Assembly (NCBI RefSeq): GCF_036812735.1
Contig: NZ_CP117523.1
Span: 868,001 to 932,000 of the forward strand
Origin: Terrisporobacter glycolicus ATCC 14880 = DSM 1288
GTDB lineage: Bacteria > Bacillota > Clostridia > Peptostreptococcales > Peptostreptococcaceae
Length of the DNA stretch: 64,000 nt
Direction of reading: 5' to 3'
Below, piece by piece: positions 40,596 through 50,218 of the stretch. Position numbers and translations under genes: made by a program. The first letter of the stretch is position 1; the number at the start of each line of letters is the position of its first letter. The notes below the pieces were generated by a model, which saw only the letters and a list, made by a program, of their open reading frames with translations, searched no databases and was not told the DNA's origin.

Positions 40596-41900
40596 ATGTC
40601 ACAAGCAACTAATATATCATCGTCAAGCAAGGTTAAATCGGGACTTAAAAAGAACTTATTTACAATATGTATACTAGCTTTTGCAGGTTCAATAATTTAT
40701 GCCATGCCGTATTTTAGAAACTATTATTACAATGACTATATGTCTGTGTATAATCTTAATAATGTTCAAATGGGAGCTTTAGGTAGTGCATATGGTCTTT
40801 TAGGTTTAGTTTCATATTTTATTGGAGGAGTATTAGCTGATAAGTTTCCAGCAAAGAAATTGTTAATAATTTCTCTAGTAGCTACTGGGTTAGGTGGATT
40901 TTTACACTTAGTGGTAAATTCTTTTGAAGGTTTAGTTATCCTTTACGGATTATGGGGATTTACATCATTATTAATGTTTTGGCCTCCTCTTATGAAGGTT
41001 ATGAGAACTTTAGGAAATGATGATGAACAAAGTAGAGTATATGGTATATTTGAAGGTGGTAGAGGAGTTGTTAATGCAGGGCATCTTGCTATAGCAACTG
41101 CTATATTTGGATTTTTCCAAGCAAAAGCAGCACCTAACTTAGGATTAAACTGGATTATTATTTTTTACTCAGTATGTCCAATAGTATGTGCAATAATATT
41201 AGCAATTGTGTTAAAAGAGCCAGAAAAGGATAATAAAGAGAAAACACAATCATTAAAATTAAAAGATATGTTAGAAGTTATAAAAATGCCAGCTGTATGG
41301 ATGGTTATAATAATAACGTTTTCAACTTATGTATTTAATATATCATTTTATTATTTTACTCCATATGCATCAAATGTAATTGGTGCCTCTGCAGTTTTTG
41401 CAGCAATAATTACTGTATTAGCACAATATATAAGACCAGTATCATCAGTAGCAGGAGGATGCTTAGCTGATAAATTTGGAAAAGGTCAAACAATGTTAGT
41501 TGGATTCTTAGCCATGGCAGTAGGTACATTAATTTTAGTTTTAGCTTCTTCATTACAAGGTTCGCTACAAGTTGGAATGTTAATATTTGCTTGTATAATA
41601 ATTTATCTAGCAATGTATTCAAACTTTGGAATATATTTTTCATTACTTTCTGAAGGAAGAATACCTTTAGAAAAATCAGGAGTAGCAATTGGCTTAGTTT
41701 CAACATTAGGTTATCTGCCAGAAGTATTGTGTCCATTAGCTGCAGGTAAAACACTAGATGCATTTTCTGGTGTAACAGGCTATCATATGTATTTTATAGG
41801 GATGGCTGTAGTGGCAACAATAGGAGCAATATTCTGTTTTATATGGATAAAAAAATATGGTAACAATTTCAACAAAAAATCTAAGACACAGGGGGAATAG
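40596..41900 (+). CDS. MFS transporter
   Basis: 434-residue membrane protein with 12 predicted helices. The loop 2-3 MFS motif appears as GGVLADKFPAKKLL and again in the second half as GGCLADKFGKGQT. The substrate is not readable. The stop lies 4 bp before the start of the CocE-type hydrolase, so the two form an operon; the transporter probably carries the ester, amide or peptide substrate or product of that enzyme. Confidence 0.85.
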   Translation: MSQATNISSSSKVKSGLKKNLFTICILAFAGSIIYAMPYFRNYYYNDYMSVYNLNNVQMGALGSAYGLLGLVSYFIGGVLADKFPAKKLLIISLVATGLGGFLHLVVNSFEGLVILYGLWGFTSLLMFWPPLMKVMRTLGNDDEQSRVYGIFEGGRGVVNAGHLAIATAIFGFFQAKAAPNLGLNWIIIFYSVCPIVCAIILAIVLKEPEKDNKEKTQSLKLKDMLEVIKMPAVWMVIIITFSTYVFNISFYYFTPYASNVIGASAVFAAIITVLAQYIRPVSSVAGGCLADKFGKGQTMLVGFLAMAVGTLILVLASSLQGSLQVGMLIFACIIIYLAMYSNFGIYFSLLSEGRIPLEKSGVAIGLVSTLGYLPEVLCPLAAGKTLDAFSGVTGYHMYFIGMAVVATIGAIFCFIWIKKYGNNFNKKSKTQGE

Positions 41901-41904
41901 TAAC

Positions 41905-43950
41905 ATGCCAGTAGAAGTAAAAGAAAAAAAAATAAGAACAGATTTACCTTACAAAGTTAATGTAGTGGAAAATCAATGGATCACATTATCAGATGGAACA
42001 AATCTTAGTTCAAGAATATGGCTTCCAGAAGGGGTAAGCGAGAAGCCATTACCAGCAATATTAGAGTACATACCATACAGAAAAACTGATGGTACAAGGG
42101 CTAGGGATGAGCCTATGCATGGATACTTCTCAGGAAATGGATATGTTGTAGTTAGAGTTGATATGAGAGGAACAGGAGAATCTGATGGTTTATTGAGAGA
42201 TGAATATCTTCTTCAAGAACAAGATGATGCACTAGAAGTAATAGATTGGATAAGTAAGCAGCCTTGGTGTGATGGAAACGTAGGTATGATGGGAAAATCA
42301 TGGGGTGGATTTAATTCACTACAAGTTGCAGCAAGAAGACCACCTGCATTAAAAGCGATAATAACAGTAGGATTTACTGATGATAGATATAATCAAGATA
42401 TACACTACAAAGGCGGATGTGTATTAAATGATAACTTCTGGTGGGGGGCTATAATGTTAGCTTACCAATGCAGACCAATTGATCCTCATGTAGTTGGTGA
42501 GAGATGGAAAGCAGATTGGTTAAAAAGACTAGAAGAACAGCCTTTAGGAGCTGGACAATGGTTAGAGCATCAAACTAGAGATGAATATTGGAAGCATGGT
42601 TCTGTTTGTGAAGATTATTCAGCAATAGAAATTCCAGTATTTGCAGTAGATGGATGGGCTGATTCTTATCAAAATTCAGTGTTAACACTTATGGAAGGTT
42701 TAAGTGTTCCAAGAAAAGCAATAATAGGACCATGGGCTCACGTATATGCACATGATGGAGCTCCTGGACCAGCTATGGGATTCTTACAAGAAGCAACTAA
42801 ATGGTGGGATCACTGGTTAAAAGGAAAAGAAACAGATACTTTAGATGGACCAATGGTAGATATTTGGTTAGAGGACCATATGAAACCATCTTGTATTCAA
42901 CATGTTAGTGAAGGTAGATGGGTAGGACTTGAAAACTGGCCTTCAAAAGATGTTTCTAAAAAAGTATTTAATTTAACATATGGAAAATTATTAAATGAAG
43001 AAAATGAAAAAGAAGAAATAATTAAAATAAAAACTCCACAAAATCATGGACTATTATCTGGTGAATGGATGGGTGCAGGTGTACCTGGAGAAAGTCCATC
43101 TGACCAAAGGTTAGATGATGGAATGGCTGTAGTATTTGAAACAGATGTATTAGGAGAAGATTTAGAAATAGTAGGATATCCTAAATTTGAAGTAGAATTA
43201 GCTAGCGATAAGAAGAAAGCTATGTTATTTGCACAATTATCTGATGTGGATGAAGATGGCGCTGTTACTAGAGTTTCATACGGGGTTATGAATTTAACTC
43301 ATCTTGAAGGTCATGGAAAAGTTGTAGAATTAACTCCAGGAGAAAAAGTTAAGGCTTTTGTAGGACTTGACTGCTGTGGTCATAAATTTCCTAAAGGACA
43401 TCGTATAAGATTATCTTTAGCAACTACATTTTGGCCAATGTTCTGGCCTATGCCTGAAGATGCCACATTAAGCTTAGATTTATCAACAGCTAAATTTATA
43501 TTACCAGAGTTCAATGGTTCTGATTCCGTAGGACCAAATATGAACCCTGAGTGTGCGGCTCTTACTCCTACTACTTTCTTATCAGAAGGTAGAGTTGATA
43601 GAAGTGTATCTTATGATATATTAACTGACACTTGGACTTGTATTACAGATGGTGTTGGTGGAGTTTTCGGTGAAGGAGTTTACAGATTTGATGAAGTTGA
43701 TGTAATGGTTGAACATAACTTAAAGAGAGAATTAACTTTAACAAATGGAGATCCATTGTCAGCTAAATACACAATTTACCAACAAATGAAATTAGGAAGA
43801 GAAGGTTGGATGACAGATGCAGATATAGTTGTTACTCAAAGTTCTGATATGGATAACTTCTATATAACAGGTCACATGAAAATTAAGTTAAATGAAGAAC
43901 AAGTCTTTGAAAGAGAATATGATTTTAAAGTAAAGAGAAATGGGCTTTAA
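41905..43950 (+). CDS. CocE/NonD family alpha/beta hydrolase (X-Pro dipeptidyl-peptidase-like)
   Basis: 681 residues. An alpha/beta-hydrolase core holds the nucleophile Ser132 in GKSWGG, an acid in FAVDGWADSY and a His in IIGPWAHVYAHDG. The C-terminal jelly-roll (X-Pro DAP C) domain starts near 370 and contains GHRIRLSLATTFWPMFWP. The family includes X-Pro dipeptidyl-peptidases, cephalosporin acylases and cocaine esterase; the exact substrate cannot be assigned. There is no signal peptide, so it acts in the cytoplasm. ATG 41905 follows GGGGGAA; the frame is open further upstream only within the MFS gene. Confidence 0.88.
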   Translation: MPVEVKEKKIRTDLPYKVNVVENQWITLSDGTNLSSRIWLPEGVSEKPLPAILEYIPYRKTDGTRARDEPMHGYFSGNGYVVVRVDMRGTGESDGLLRDEYLLQEQDDALEVIDWISKQPWCDGNVGMMGKSWGGFNSLQVAARRPPALKAIITVGFTDDRYNQDIHYKGGCVLNDNFWWGAIMLAYQCRPIDPHVVGERWKADWLKRLEEQPLGAGQWLEHQTRDEYWKHGSVCEDYSAIEIPVFAVDGWADSYQNSVLTLMEGLSVPRKAIIGPWAHVYAHDGAPGPAMGFLQEATKWWDHWLKGKETDTLDGPMVDIWLEDHMKPSCIQHVSEGRWVGLENWPSKDVSKKVFNLTYGKLLNEENEKEEIIKIKTPQNHGLLSGEWMGAGVPGESPSDQRLDDGMAVVFETDVLGEDLEIVGYPKFEVELASDKKKAMLFAQLSDVDEDGAVTRVSYGVMNLTHLEGHGKVVELTPGEKVKAFVGLDCCGHKFPKGHRIRLSLATTFWPMFWPMPEDATLSLDLSTAKFILPEFNGSDSVGPNMNPECAALTPTTFLSEGRVDRSVSYDILTDTWTCITDGVGGVFGEGVYRFDEVDVMVEHNLKRELTLTNGDPLSAKYTIYQQMKLGREGWMTDADIVVTQSSDMDNFYITGHMKIKLNEEQVFEREYDFKVKRNGL

Positions 43951-43994
43951 GAAAAACATATTTAAATAAAGATAAATGGATTTTAGATAAAAAT

Positions 43995-44032
43995 AAATTT
44001 GCTACCAATATTTTATTGGTAGCAAATTTTAT
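43995..44032. terminator. Bidirectional terminator between convergent genes
   Basis: The 16-bp stem AAATTTGCTACCAATA pairs with TATTGGTAGCAAATTT around a TTT loop. Confidence 0.88.
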
Positions 44033-44053
44033 AATAAACAAATTGTTTAGGCA

Positions 44054-44764
44054 TTATTCAATATTTCCGTACTTTGGGCTTACATAAGTGAAATCAATAT
44101 TTGAGTATTTTTTTGTTATATGATATATATATTTTAGACCTTTATACATAGCTACTTCACTAGTCATTTTATTTTTACTAACACGAGCAATAAGGGATTC
44201 GTATATATACATTTGTATTTCGCTTAATTCAGTTATTATATCAGCATTAAAGTAACCATCTTTGACACATGGGTCAAGTATAATTGTGTTACGATCTGAA
44301 ATACTTTTGTTAAATAAAATATTGGATAAAACATAATTAAGATTTTTATGGTCATAAGGAAATATCTTGTAATATTCATCCATATAAGTTGAATCATCGT
44401 TATCTAAATTGGTGAAATATAACTTATAATAAATATCAGGATCTTTAAATGAATATATTAAGAAACATTCCCATCCTCTTAGGAAAAAATCTATAGAAGA
44501 GGTTGCGTTTTTAACATACTCAGTAAGAGCTTGGTTATATTCTTCTGTATATTTAATTAAAACAAAAAAGATTAAATGATCAAGGTTTTTAAAATGTTTA
44601 TATATTGTTGCACTATTAAACCCAGAGCGGCTTGCAATTTCACGGATTGTTACAGAGTTAACACTTTTTTCGTCAATTATAGCTTGAGTAGCATCCATTA
44701 ACTTTGTAATTGTGGTATATGTAGTCTTCTTTTTAATACTAGTTTTATTATTACTATTATTCAT
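44054..44764 (-). CDS. TetR-family transcriptional regulator
   Basis: 236 residues. The N-terminal helix-turn-helix (about 20-66: VTIREIASRSGFNSATIYKHFKNLDHLI) is canonical. The C-terminal ligand domain is all-helical and unassigned. It is divergent from the APC transporter gene 107 bp away and convergent with the hydrolase gene, so it likely controls one or both. A perfect inverted repeat in the divergent promoter region is a candidate operator. The AGGG ribosome site is about 9 bp before the ATG. Confidence 0.9.
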   Translation of the reverse strand: MNNSNNKTSIKKKTTYTTITKLMDATQAIIDEKSVNSVTIREIASRSGFNSATIYKHFKNLDHLIFFVLIKYTEEYNQALTEYVKNATSSIDFFLRGWECFLIYSFKDPDIYYKLYFTNLDNDDSTYMDEYYKIFPYDHKNLNYVLSNILFNKSISDRNTIILDPCVKDGYFNADIITELSEIQMYIYESLIARVSKNKMTSEVAMYKGLKYIYHITKKYSNIDFTYVSPKYGNIE

Positions 44765-44792
44765 ATATCAAACCCTACTTTTTATAGATTAT

Positions 44793-44810
44793 TGTTATAT
44801 TAGTATAACA
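44793..44810. promoter_or_regulatory. Candidate TetR operator
   Basis: TGTTATA-TTAG-TATAACA is an inverted repeat with 7-bp arms in the short divergent region between the tetR-type gene and the APC transporter gene, the usual position for autoregulation. Confidence 0.5.
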
Positions 44811-44871
44811 CTAAAATAGTAACAAAGTAACTAATAAAAGTAAATTTATTAACAATATAGAGGTGATCTAA

Positions 44872-46305
44872 ATGTCAAAAAAGAAAATTGGATTAAGTAG
44901 TTTAATTTTTATGAATGTGTCTGCACTATATGGGATAAGATGGATTGCAAAATCTACATCATCGAGCTTTGGATTAGGCTTAGGAGCTATTCCAATGTGG
45001 TTTATATTTGCAATTTTATATTTTATTCCTGGTGCACTAATATGCGCAGAGCTTGCTTCAACATATAAATCAAAAGATGGTGGTCTTCATGATTGGGTTG
45101 TAGAGGCTTATGGAGAAAAATATGGATTTATGGTTTCTTGGTTAAATTGGACTGCTAAATTATTTTGGTATTCTTCTTTTTTAACATTTTTAGCTATAAA
45201 TGTTTCTTATGCTATAGGAAATCAAGGCTTGGCAGATAATAAAATTTTTGTTCTAGTATTATCTTTAATAGTATTTTGGGGCTTATCATTTATATCAACA
45301 AAAGATATAAAATTTGCTAAATTGTTCACTAATACAGGAGCATTAGGATCAACAATACCAAGTATTTTGATTATAGTATTTGCTTTCTTAGCAGTAGTTG
45401 TACTGAAAAAAATACCAAGTGCTTCAACTTACACTGTACAAACTATAACTCCAGATTTTAACCCAAATTCACTTGTAGCAATTTCTGCTATTATATTTGG
45501 ATTTACTGGAGCTGAAACATTGGCAAACTTCATAACTCAAATAGATAAACCAGAGAAAAACTTCCCTAAAGCTGTAATTGTATCAGCCTTGATAGTGGCA
45601 ACACTGTATGTATTAGGATCAATTGCAATTACATCTTTAATGAGTCCTAACGAAATCACAGCATCAAAAGGAATACTGGATTCTCTTGCAGTAGCATGTG
45701 AGGCTTTAGGTATACCAGCAGTATTTATACAAGTAATAGCAGCAGGTATAGCAATATCTGTACTGGGAGCAATAGTACTTTACATAGCTTCTCCTATAAA
45801 GATGTTATTTGGATCAGTAAATGAAGGTATATTTCCTAAGAAATTAACTAAAATTAATGAACATAATGTACCAGCAAATGCGGTAATGTTCCAAGCAGTG
45901 TTAGTTTCATCTATATTAACACTAACTGCATTATTACCTAATGTAGACACAATATATAATATTTTAGTTACAATGACTGCATTAACATCATTGTTCCCTT
46001 ATGTTTTATTATTCTTATCTTATATAAAATTGAGAAAGGATAATAAAAATATAGAGAGAGATTATACAATGACTAAGAACGATTTTGTAGCTATAAATAT
46101 AGGACGCTTTTTATTAGTAGTTACTCTTTTAGGTGTTATATTAACAGCAACTCCAGTTATGTCTACTCTAAAAGACAATATAATATATGAAATAGAAATG
46201 ATAGGTGGGGGAGCATTAGTAATTATTTCTGGATTAATGATGTGGAGACGATATGAAAAATCATTAAAATCGAATTCATCAGGATCACTAAAATCAGCAA
46301 AATAA
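44872..46305 (+). CDS. APC-superfamily amino-acid transporter
   Basis: 477 residues with about 12 membrane helices. The first helix has the unwound-motif region MNVSALYGIRWIA. The family motif GALICAELASTYKSKDGGLHDWV follows helix 2, and FGFTGAETLANFITQIDKPEKNFPKAV is typical of glutamate/GABA-type antiporters. It probably exchanges or imports an amino acid released by the neighbouring peptidases. The GAGGTGAT ribosome site fits ATG 44872. Its promoter faces the TetR gene. Confidence 0.87.
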   Translation: MSKKKIGLSSLIFMNVSALYGIRWIAKSTSSSFGLGLGAIPMWFIFAILYFIPGALICAELASTYKSKDGGLHDWVVEAYGEKYGFMVSWLNWTAKLFWYSSFLTFLAINVSYAIGNQGLADNKIFVLVLSLIVFWGLSFISTKDIKFAKLFTNTGALGSTIPSILIIVFAFLAVVVLKKIPSASTYTVQTITPDFNPNSLVAISAIIFGFTGAETLANFITQIDKPEKNFPKAVIVSALIVATLYVLGSIAITSLMSPNEITASKGILDSLAVACEALGIPAVFIQVIAAGIAISVLGAIVLYIASPIKMLFGSVNEGIFPKKLTKINEHNVPANAVMFQAVLVSSILTLTALLPNVDTIYNILVTMTALTSLFPYVLLFLSYIKLRKDNKNIERDYTMTKNDFVAINIGRFLLVVTLLGVILTATPVMSTLKDNIIYEIEMIGGGALVIISGLMMWRRYEKSLKSNSSGSLKSAK

Positions 46306-46310
46306 TCATA

Positions 46311-46337
46311 AAGCGCCAACTATAAAAGTTGGCGCTT
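46311..46337 (+). terminator. Hairpin after the APC transporter gene
   Basis: AAGCGCCAACT (46311-46321) pairs with AGTTGGCGCTT (46327-46337). No T tract follows, so it may be only a weak terminator; it abuts a dispersed-repeat copy whose anchor TTGGCG it shares. Confidence 0.6.
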
Positions 46338-46348
46338 ATTGCAATGAA

Positions 46349-46420
46349 TTTTGAGCAACGGATTTATCCGAAGTGGCAACGAGGATATATCGTTGGCGAT
46401 ATGAGCTAAGCGAATTTTAA
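46349..46420 (+). repeat. Dispersed two-hairpin repeat (copy C)
   Basis: TTTTGAGCAACGGATTTATCC, a loop, then GGATATATCGTTGGCGATATG, then AGCTAAGCGAATTTTAA. The stem is CAACG...ATCC with GGAT...CGTTG (one bulge, one mismatch). It lies alone in the intergenic region. Confidence 0.7.
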
Positions 46421-46568
46421 CTTATTTATAACAAAGTCTTTACATTGCCTTAATGGAAATCTCATAAAAAATATATATTATATAAGTGTATACAATAATC
46501 TTATTAAGATGGAAAACACATATTAAAAGATATTTATTGTAATAAAAAATATAAAGGAGATTGATATT

Positions 46569-47387
46569 ATGAATATGTTAGATAATCATGTACACACAAC
46601 TTTTTCAAGAGATGGGAAGGACTCTATGGAAAAAGTAATAAAAAAGGCTATGGATATGGGAGTGGCTCATTTAACTTTTACGGATCATATGGAGTACAAC
46701 ACAGATAAATTTAGTATTGATTTTGAAAAATACTGTAAGACTATTGAAGAGTTTCAATGGAAGTATAAAAATTATATTAATCTTTACAAAGGAATAGAAG
46801 TAGGTTACCAAAATCATTTAAAAGATGAAATAAATAATATAATAAACAAATATGCTTTTGATTTTGTATTGTGTTCAACTCATACAGTAGATAAAATTAA
46901 TGTGCCTGATTCTAAGTTCTTTGAGGGATATAGCAAAGAAGAAGCTTATAGAAAGTATTTTACAAGTATTTTGGAAACAGTAACTACATTTAAGAACTTT
47001 GATACTTATGGGCACTTAGATTATATTGTAAGATATGGAAATTATGAAAATAATAAGGTAATTTATAATGACTATAAAGATGTGCTAGATATTTTGCTAA
47101 AGACAATTATTGAAAGAGGAAAAGGTATAGAGATAAACACATCTGGCATAAGATACAACCTGGAATCTATGCATCCTAATCAAAATATTCTTCAAAGATA
47201 TAAAGAGTTAGGGGGAGAAATTATTACAGTTGGCTCAGATTCACACCAAGCGAAGGATCTTTGTAAGGATTTCTATAAGGTTTATGATATGCTAGAATTC
47301 TTAGATTACAGATATGTTTGTATGTTTAAAGAAAGAACTCCTGTGTATATTAGCATTGAAAAAACTAGAAAAGGAATAGTAGCATAA
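46569..47387 (+). CDS. Histidinol-phosphatase-like PHP family hydrolase
   Basis: 272 residues. The PHP metal-binding motifs are DNHVHTTFS at the start, TFTDHMEY, a glutamate in YKGIEVGYQ, CSTHTVD and VGSDSHQAKD near the end. This matches the HisJ (HisK) type that removes phosphate from histidinol phosphate. No other his genes are nearby, so another phosphate ester is possible. The AAAGGAGA ribosome site fits ATG 46569. Single-gene unit closed by a terminator. Confidence 0.85.
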   Translation: MNMLDNHVHTTFSRDGKDSMEKVIKKAMDMGVAHLTFTDHMEYNTDKFSIDFEKYCKTIEEFQWKYKNYINLYKGIEVGYQNHLKDEINNIINKYAFDFVLCSTHTVDKINVPDSKFFEGYSKEEAYRKYFTSILETVTTFKNFDTYGHLDYIVRYGNYENNKVIYNDYKDVLDILLKTIIERGKGIEINTSGIRYNLESMHPNQNILQRYKELGGEIITVGSDSHQAKDLCKDFYKVYDMLEFLDYRYVCMFKERTPVYISIEKTRKGIVA

Positions 47388-47434
47388 TGGGTTTATATAA
47401 TTATCACAAAAGTTACTATATTTTTCAAATATAT

Positions 47435-47484
47435 AATAGAGCTTGTAAATTATCTAATATTGATAAATTACAAGCTCTATTTTG
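47435..47484 (+). terminator. Terminator after the PHP phosphatase gene
   Basis: AATAGAGCTTGTAA (47435-47448) pairs with TTACAAGCTCTATT (47468-47481), then TTT. Confidence 0.82.
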
Positions 47485-47587
47485 ATATTATAAATTTTTT
47501 AAGAGATATTATATTGAAATTGTGAATTTATATCTAATGATATAGAATAAAATTAGATAATAAAATTTATCAGGTGGGGGAAAATCT

Positions 47588-49423
47588 ATGGGGGAAAAAA
47601 TTAATTTGAAGGTTTTGCCAGATAATTGTAATATAAAAGTTGAAGCTGGCAGTAAGATAATAGATGTGTTAAATGAAAATAATATATCAGTGGAATCAAC
47701 TTGTGCAAAAAAGGGAAAGTGTGGAAAATGCAAGGTTAAAGTACTCGAAGGAAAAATTAGTAATATAACAGAGAATGAAAAAAAATTATTAAGCGAAAAA
47801 GAAATAAATGAAAAAATAGTATTGGCTTGTGAAAGACGTATATTTGGAGATATAACCATAAAAATTATTGATAAAAATAAGGATATAGTTGAAAAAGGTA
47901 AAATCATAAAAAGTAATGAAAATATAAATACTATAGTAGAAAAAATATATTTAGAATTACCTTTGCCTTCACTAGAAGATCAAAGAAGTGATGTTAAAAG
48001 AATATTGGATTATTTGAAGATAAAACATAAAAGAAACTATAAATTTGATATAAACTTAATTCCAAAATTACAAGAAATTTTATTAGAAAATTACTATAAA
48101 GTAACAGCAACTATTTTAAATGATGAAATAATTAAAATACAAGGAAATAATCATGAAAATCAAAACTATGGTATTGCCATAGATATTGGGACAACTACTG
48201 TAGCAGCATATCTTATAAATTTAGTTAATGGAGAAATTATAGACGCTAAATCAAATCTTAATGAACAAAAGAAATACGGAGCAGATGTAATATCTAGAAT
48301 AAATTACTCAACAGAAAATAATAAAAATAAAGAAGAACTTAAAAATGAAATATCAATAACTATTGATAAAATAGCAGAAAAACTTATTACTAATAACAAA
48401 ATAAATAAGGAAAATATAAGCATTATCAGCATAGTTGGAAATACAACGATGAGTCATTTACTTATGGGGGCCAGTGTAAATGGAATAGCAAGAGCTCCAT
48501 TTAATTCAGTATTTTCAGATGAAATTTTTGGAAAATTGAATTTATTAAATCTACATAGTCTAGAGAAAAATACTAGATTTATATTACTTCCTAATATAGG
48601 TGGATATGTGGGCTCGGATACTTTAGGAGCAATAATAAGTAGTGACATGAAAAACATGAAAGGAAATATATTGCTTATAGATATTGGAACTAATTGTGAA
48701 CTGGCATTAAAAACAGATAAGGAAATTTTAGTTTGTTCTACGGCTGCTGGTCCTGCCTTTGAAGGTGCTAATATGAAATATGGAATGAGAGCCAGTGATG
48801 GAGCAATATATTCATGTGAAATAGATTTAGAAAATGATATTAATATAAAAACAATAGAAAATAAAGAAAACCCTGTAGGTATTTGTGGTAGTGGATATAT
48901 AAATTTAATAAGCTGTTTAGTAGAAAAAAATATAATTCTTCCACAAGGAAGAATAGTTAAACCACAAAAATTAGAAGAATATGTATCTAAAAAAATTAAA
49001 GAAAGAATAAATAAGGACGGAAAGTCTTATGAAATTGTACTTTCTAATGATAAAAATAATAAAAAAATTAGTATTGTTCAACAAGATATAGCTAATTTAC
49101 AACTGGCAAAAGCAGCGGTAAGAGCAGGTATAGAGCTACTTATGAGAGAAGGAAAGGTAGAAAAATTAGATAAAATACTTATAGCAGGAGCTTTTGGAAG
49201 TAACTTAGATATTGATAACATAAAAAAAATAAAAATGATACCAAATATTGAAAATAAAAAGGTTCAGATAATAGGAAATGCGGCAGGAAGTGGCGCTATT
49301 CAAATTCTTCTATATAAGAATAAATATGATAGTATGAAAAAATTAACTGATAATATAAAGCATGTTGAATTGGCTAATCATAAGGACTTCAATAAAATTT
49401 TTACAAATTGTTTAATGTTATAA
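47588..49423 (+). CDS. Corrinoid activation protein (RamA/RACo-like, ferredoxin plus ASKHA domain)
   Basis: 611 residues. It is expected to reduce inactive cob(II)alamin on corrinoid proteins to Co(I) using ATP. An N-terminal plant-type [2Fe-2S] domain has Cys39, Cys45, Cys48 and Cys81. A linker and a DUF4445/ASKHA ATPase domain follow with AIDIGTTTVAAYL, GNTTMSHLL, LLIDIGTNCELAL and IAGAFGSNLDI. The architecture matches RACo of the Wood-Ljungdahl pathway and the activators of methyltransferase systems. It leads the corrinoid methyltransferase locus, and the DUF1638 gene follows 22 bp later. Confidence 0.93.
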   Translation: MGEKINLKVLPDNCNIKVEAGSKIIDVLNENNISVESTCAKKGKCGKCKVKVLEGKISNITENEKKLLSEKEINEKIVLACERRIFGDITIKIIDKNKDIVEKGKIIKSNENINTIVEKIYLELPLPSLEDQRSDVKRILDYLKIKHKRNYKFDINLIPKLQEILLENYYKVTATILNDEIIKIQGNNHENQNYGIAIDIGTTTVAAYLINLVNGEIIDAKSNLNEQKKYGADVISRINYSTENNKNKEELKNEISITIDKIAEKLITNNKINKENISIISIVGNTTMSHLLMGASVNGIARAPFNSVFSDEIFGKLNLLNLHSLEKNTRFILLPNIGGYVGSDTLGAIISSDMKNMKGNILLIDIGTNCELALKTDKEILVCSTAAGPAFEGANMKYGMRASDGAIYSCEIDLENDINIKTIENKENPVGICGSGYINLISCLVEKNIILPQGRIVKPQKLEEYVSKKIKERINKDGKSYEIVLSNDKNNKKISIVQQDIANLQLAKAAVRAGIELLMREGKVEKLDKILIAGAFGSNLDIDNIKKIKMIPNIENKKVQIIGNAAGSGAIQILLYKNKYDSMKKLTDNIKHVELANHKDFNKIFTNCLML

Positions 49424-49445
49424 AATATATGAAGGAGAGAGTACT

Positions 49446-50114
49446 TTGAAAAATTTAATTATAATATGTGATAATTTAAAGGACGAAGTTACCTTACTTA
49501 GTGAAAAAATAGTTCCAAATAATAATATAAAATATACTTCACAAATAATATATGTGGACTCAAAATATCACAATATGCCAGAAAAATTAAATTTAAAGTT
49601 ACAAGAAATAATAGATGAAAATAAAGAATATGAAACTATAACTTTATTATATGGACAATGTGGAAATGCAACTTTAGGACTTAAATCAGATTACTCTAAA
49701 CTAATTTTGCCAAAAGTAAGTGACTGTGTATCTTTATATTTGGGTGGAGATGAGAAAAGAAAAAAATTAAAAAAAAGTGAAAGAACTTATTTTTTCACAA
49801 AAAAATATATGGAAAATGATAATAGCCTTTACAATGAGATTATAAAAATGAAAGAAAAGTACGGAGATAAAAAAACAATAAAGATGTATAGGATGATGAT
49901 GGATAATTATGAATACATAAGGATTATAAATACAAAGGCTTATGATGTGGAAGACATAATGGAGAAAGTAAAATATTTGTGTAATGATTTAGATTTATCC
50001 TATGAAATTATAGATGGCGATCTGTCCATAATGGAAAATGTTTTATTAGGTATTGTAGATGCAAATTTTATAGTAAAAGATATAGGGGAAGAAATAAACA
50101 ATAAAGATTTTTAA
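49446..50114 (+). CDS. DUF1638 domain protein of corrinoid methyltransferase loci
   Basis: 222 residues, function unknown. DUF1638 proteins are repeatedly found beside MttB-type methyltransferases and corrinoid activators. Here the hallmark is LLYGQCGNATLGL, with DCVSLYLGG further on and RTYFFTKKYMEND. The start is TTG 49446 with AAGGAGA upstream. It forms a two-gene unit with the activator, bounded by a hairpin at 50121. The conserved Cys in YGQCGN may bind metal or a thiol ligand. Confidence 0.82.
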   Translation: MKNLIIICDNLKDEVTLLSEKIVPNNNIKYTSQIIYVDSKYHNMPEKLNLKLQEIIDENKEYETITLLYGQCGNATLGLKSDYSKLILPKVSDCVSLYLGGDEKRKKLKKSERTYFFTKKYMENDNSLYNEIIKMKEKYGDKKTIKMYRMMMDNYEYIRIINTKAYDVEDIMEKVKYLCNDLDLSYEIIDGDLSIMENVLLGIVDANFIVKDIGEEINNKDF

Positions 50115-50120
50115 GTGTAT

Positions 50121-50161
50121 AAAAAGATAGTATGCATATTTTTTAATGCATACTATCTTTG
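50121..50161 (+). terminator. Hairpin after the DUF1638 gene
   Basis: The 15-bp stem AAAGATAGTATGCAT (50123-50137) pairs with ATGCATACTATCTTT (50146-50160). The loop is T-rich but no T tail follows. Confidence 0.65.
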
Positions 50162-50218
50162 CGTTAGATAATGCCTAAACTATTTGGTATTTAAGTTATG
50201 TAAGTGGGAGGGGTCATA

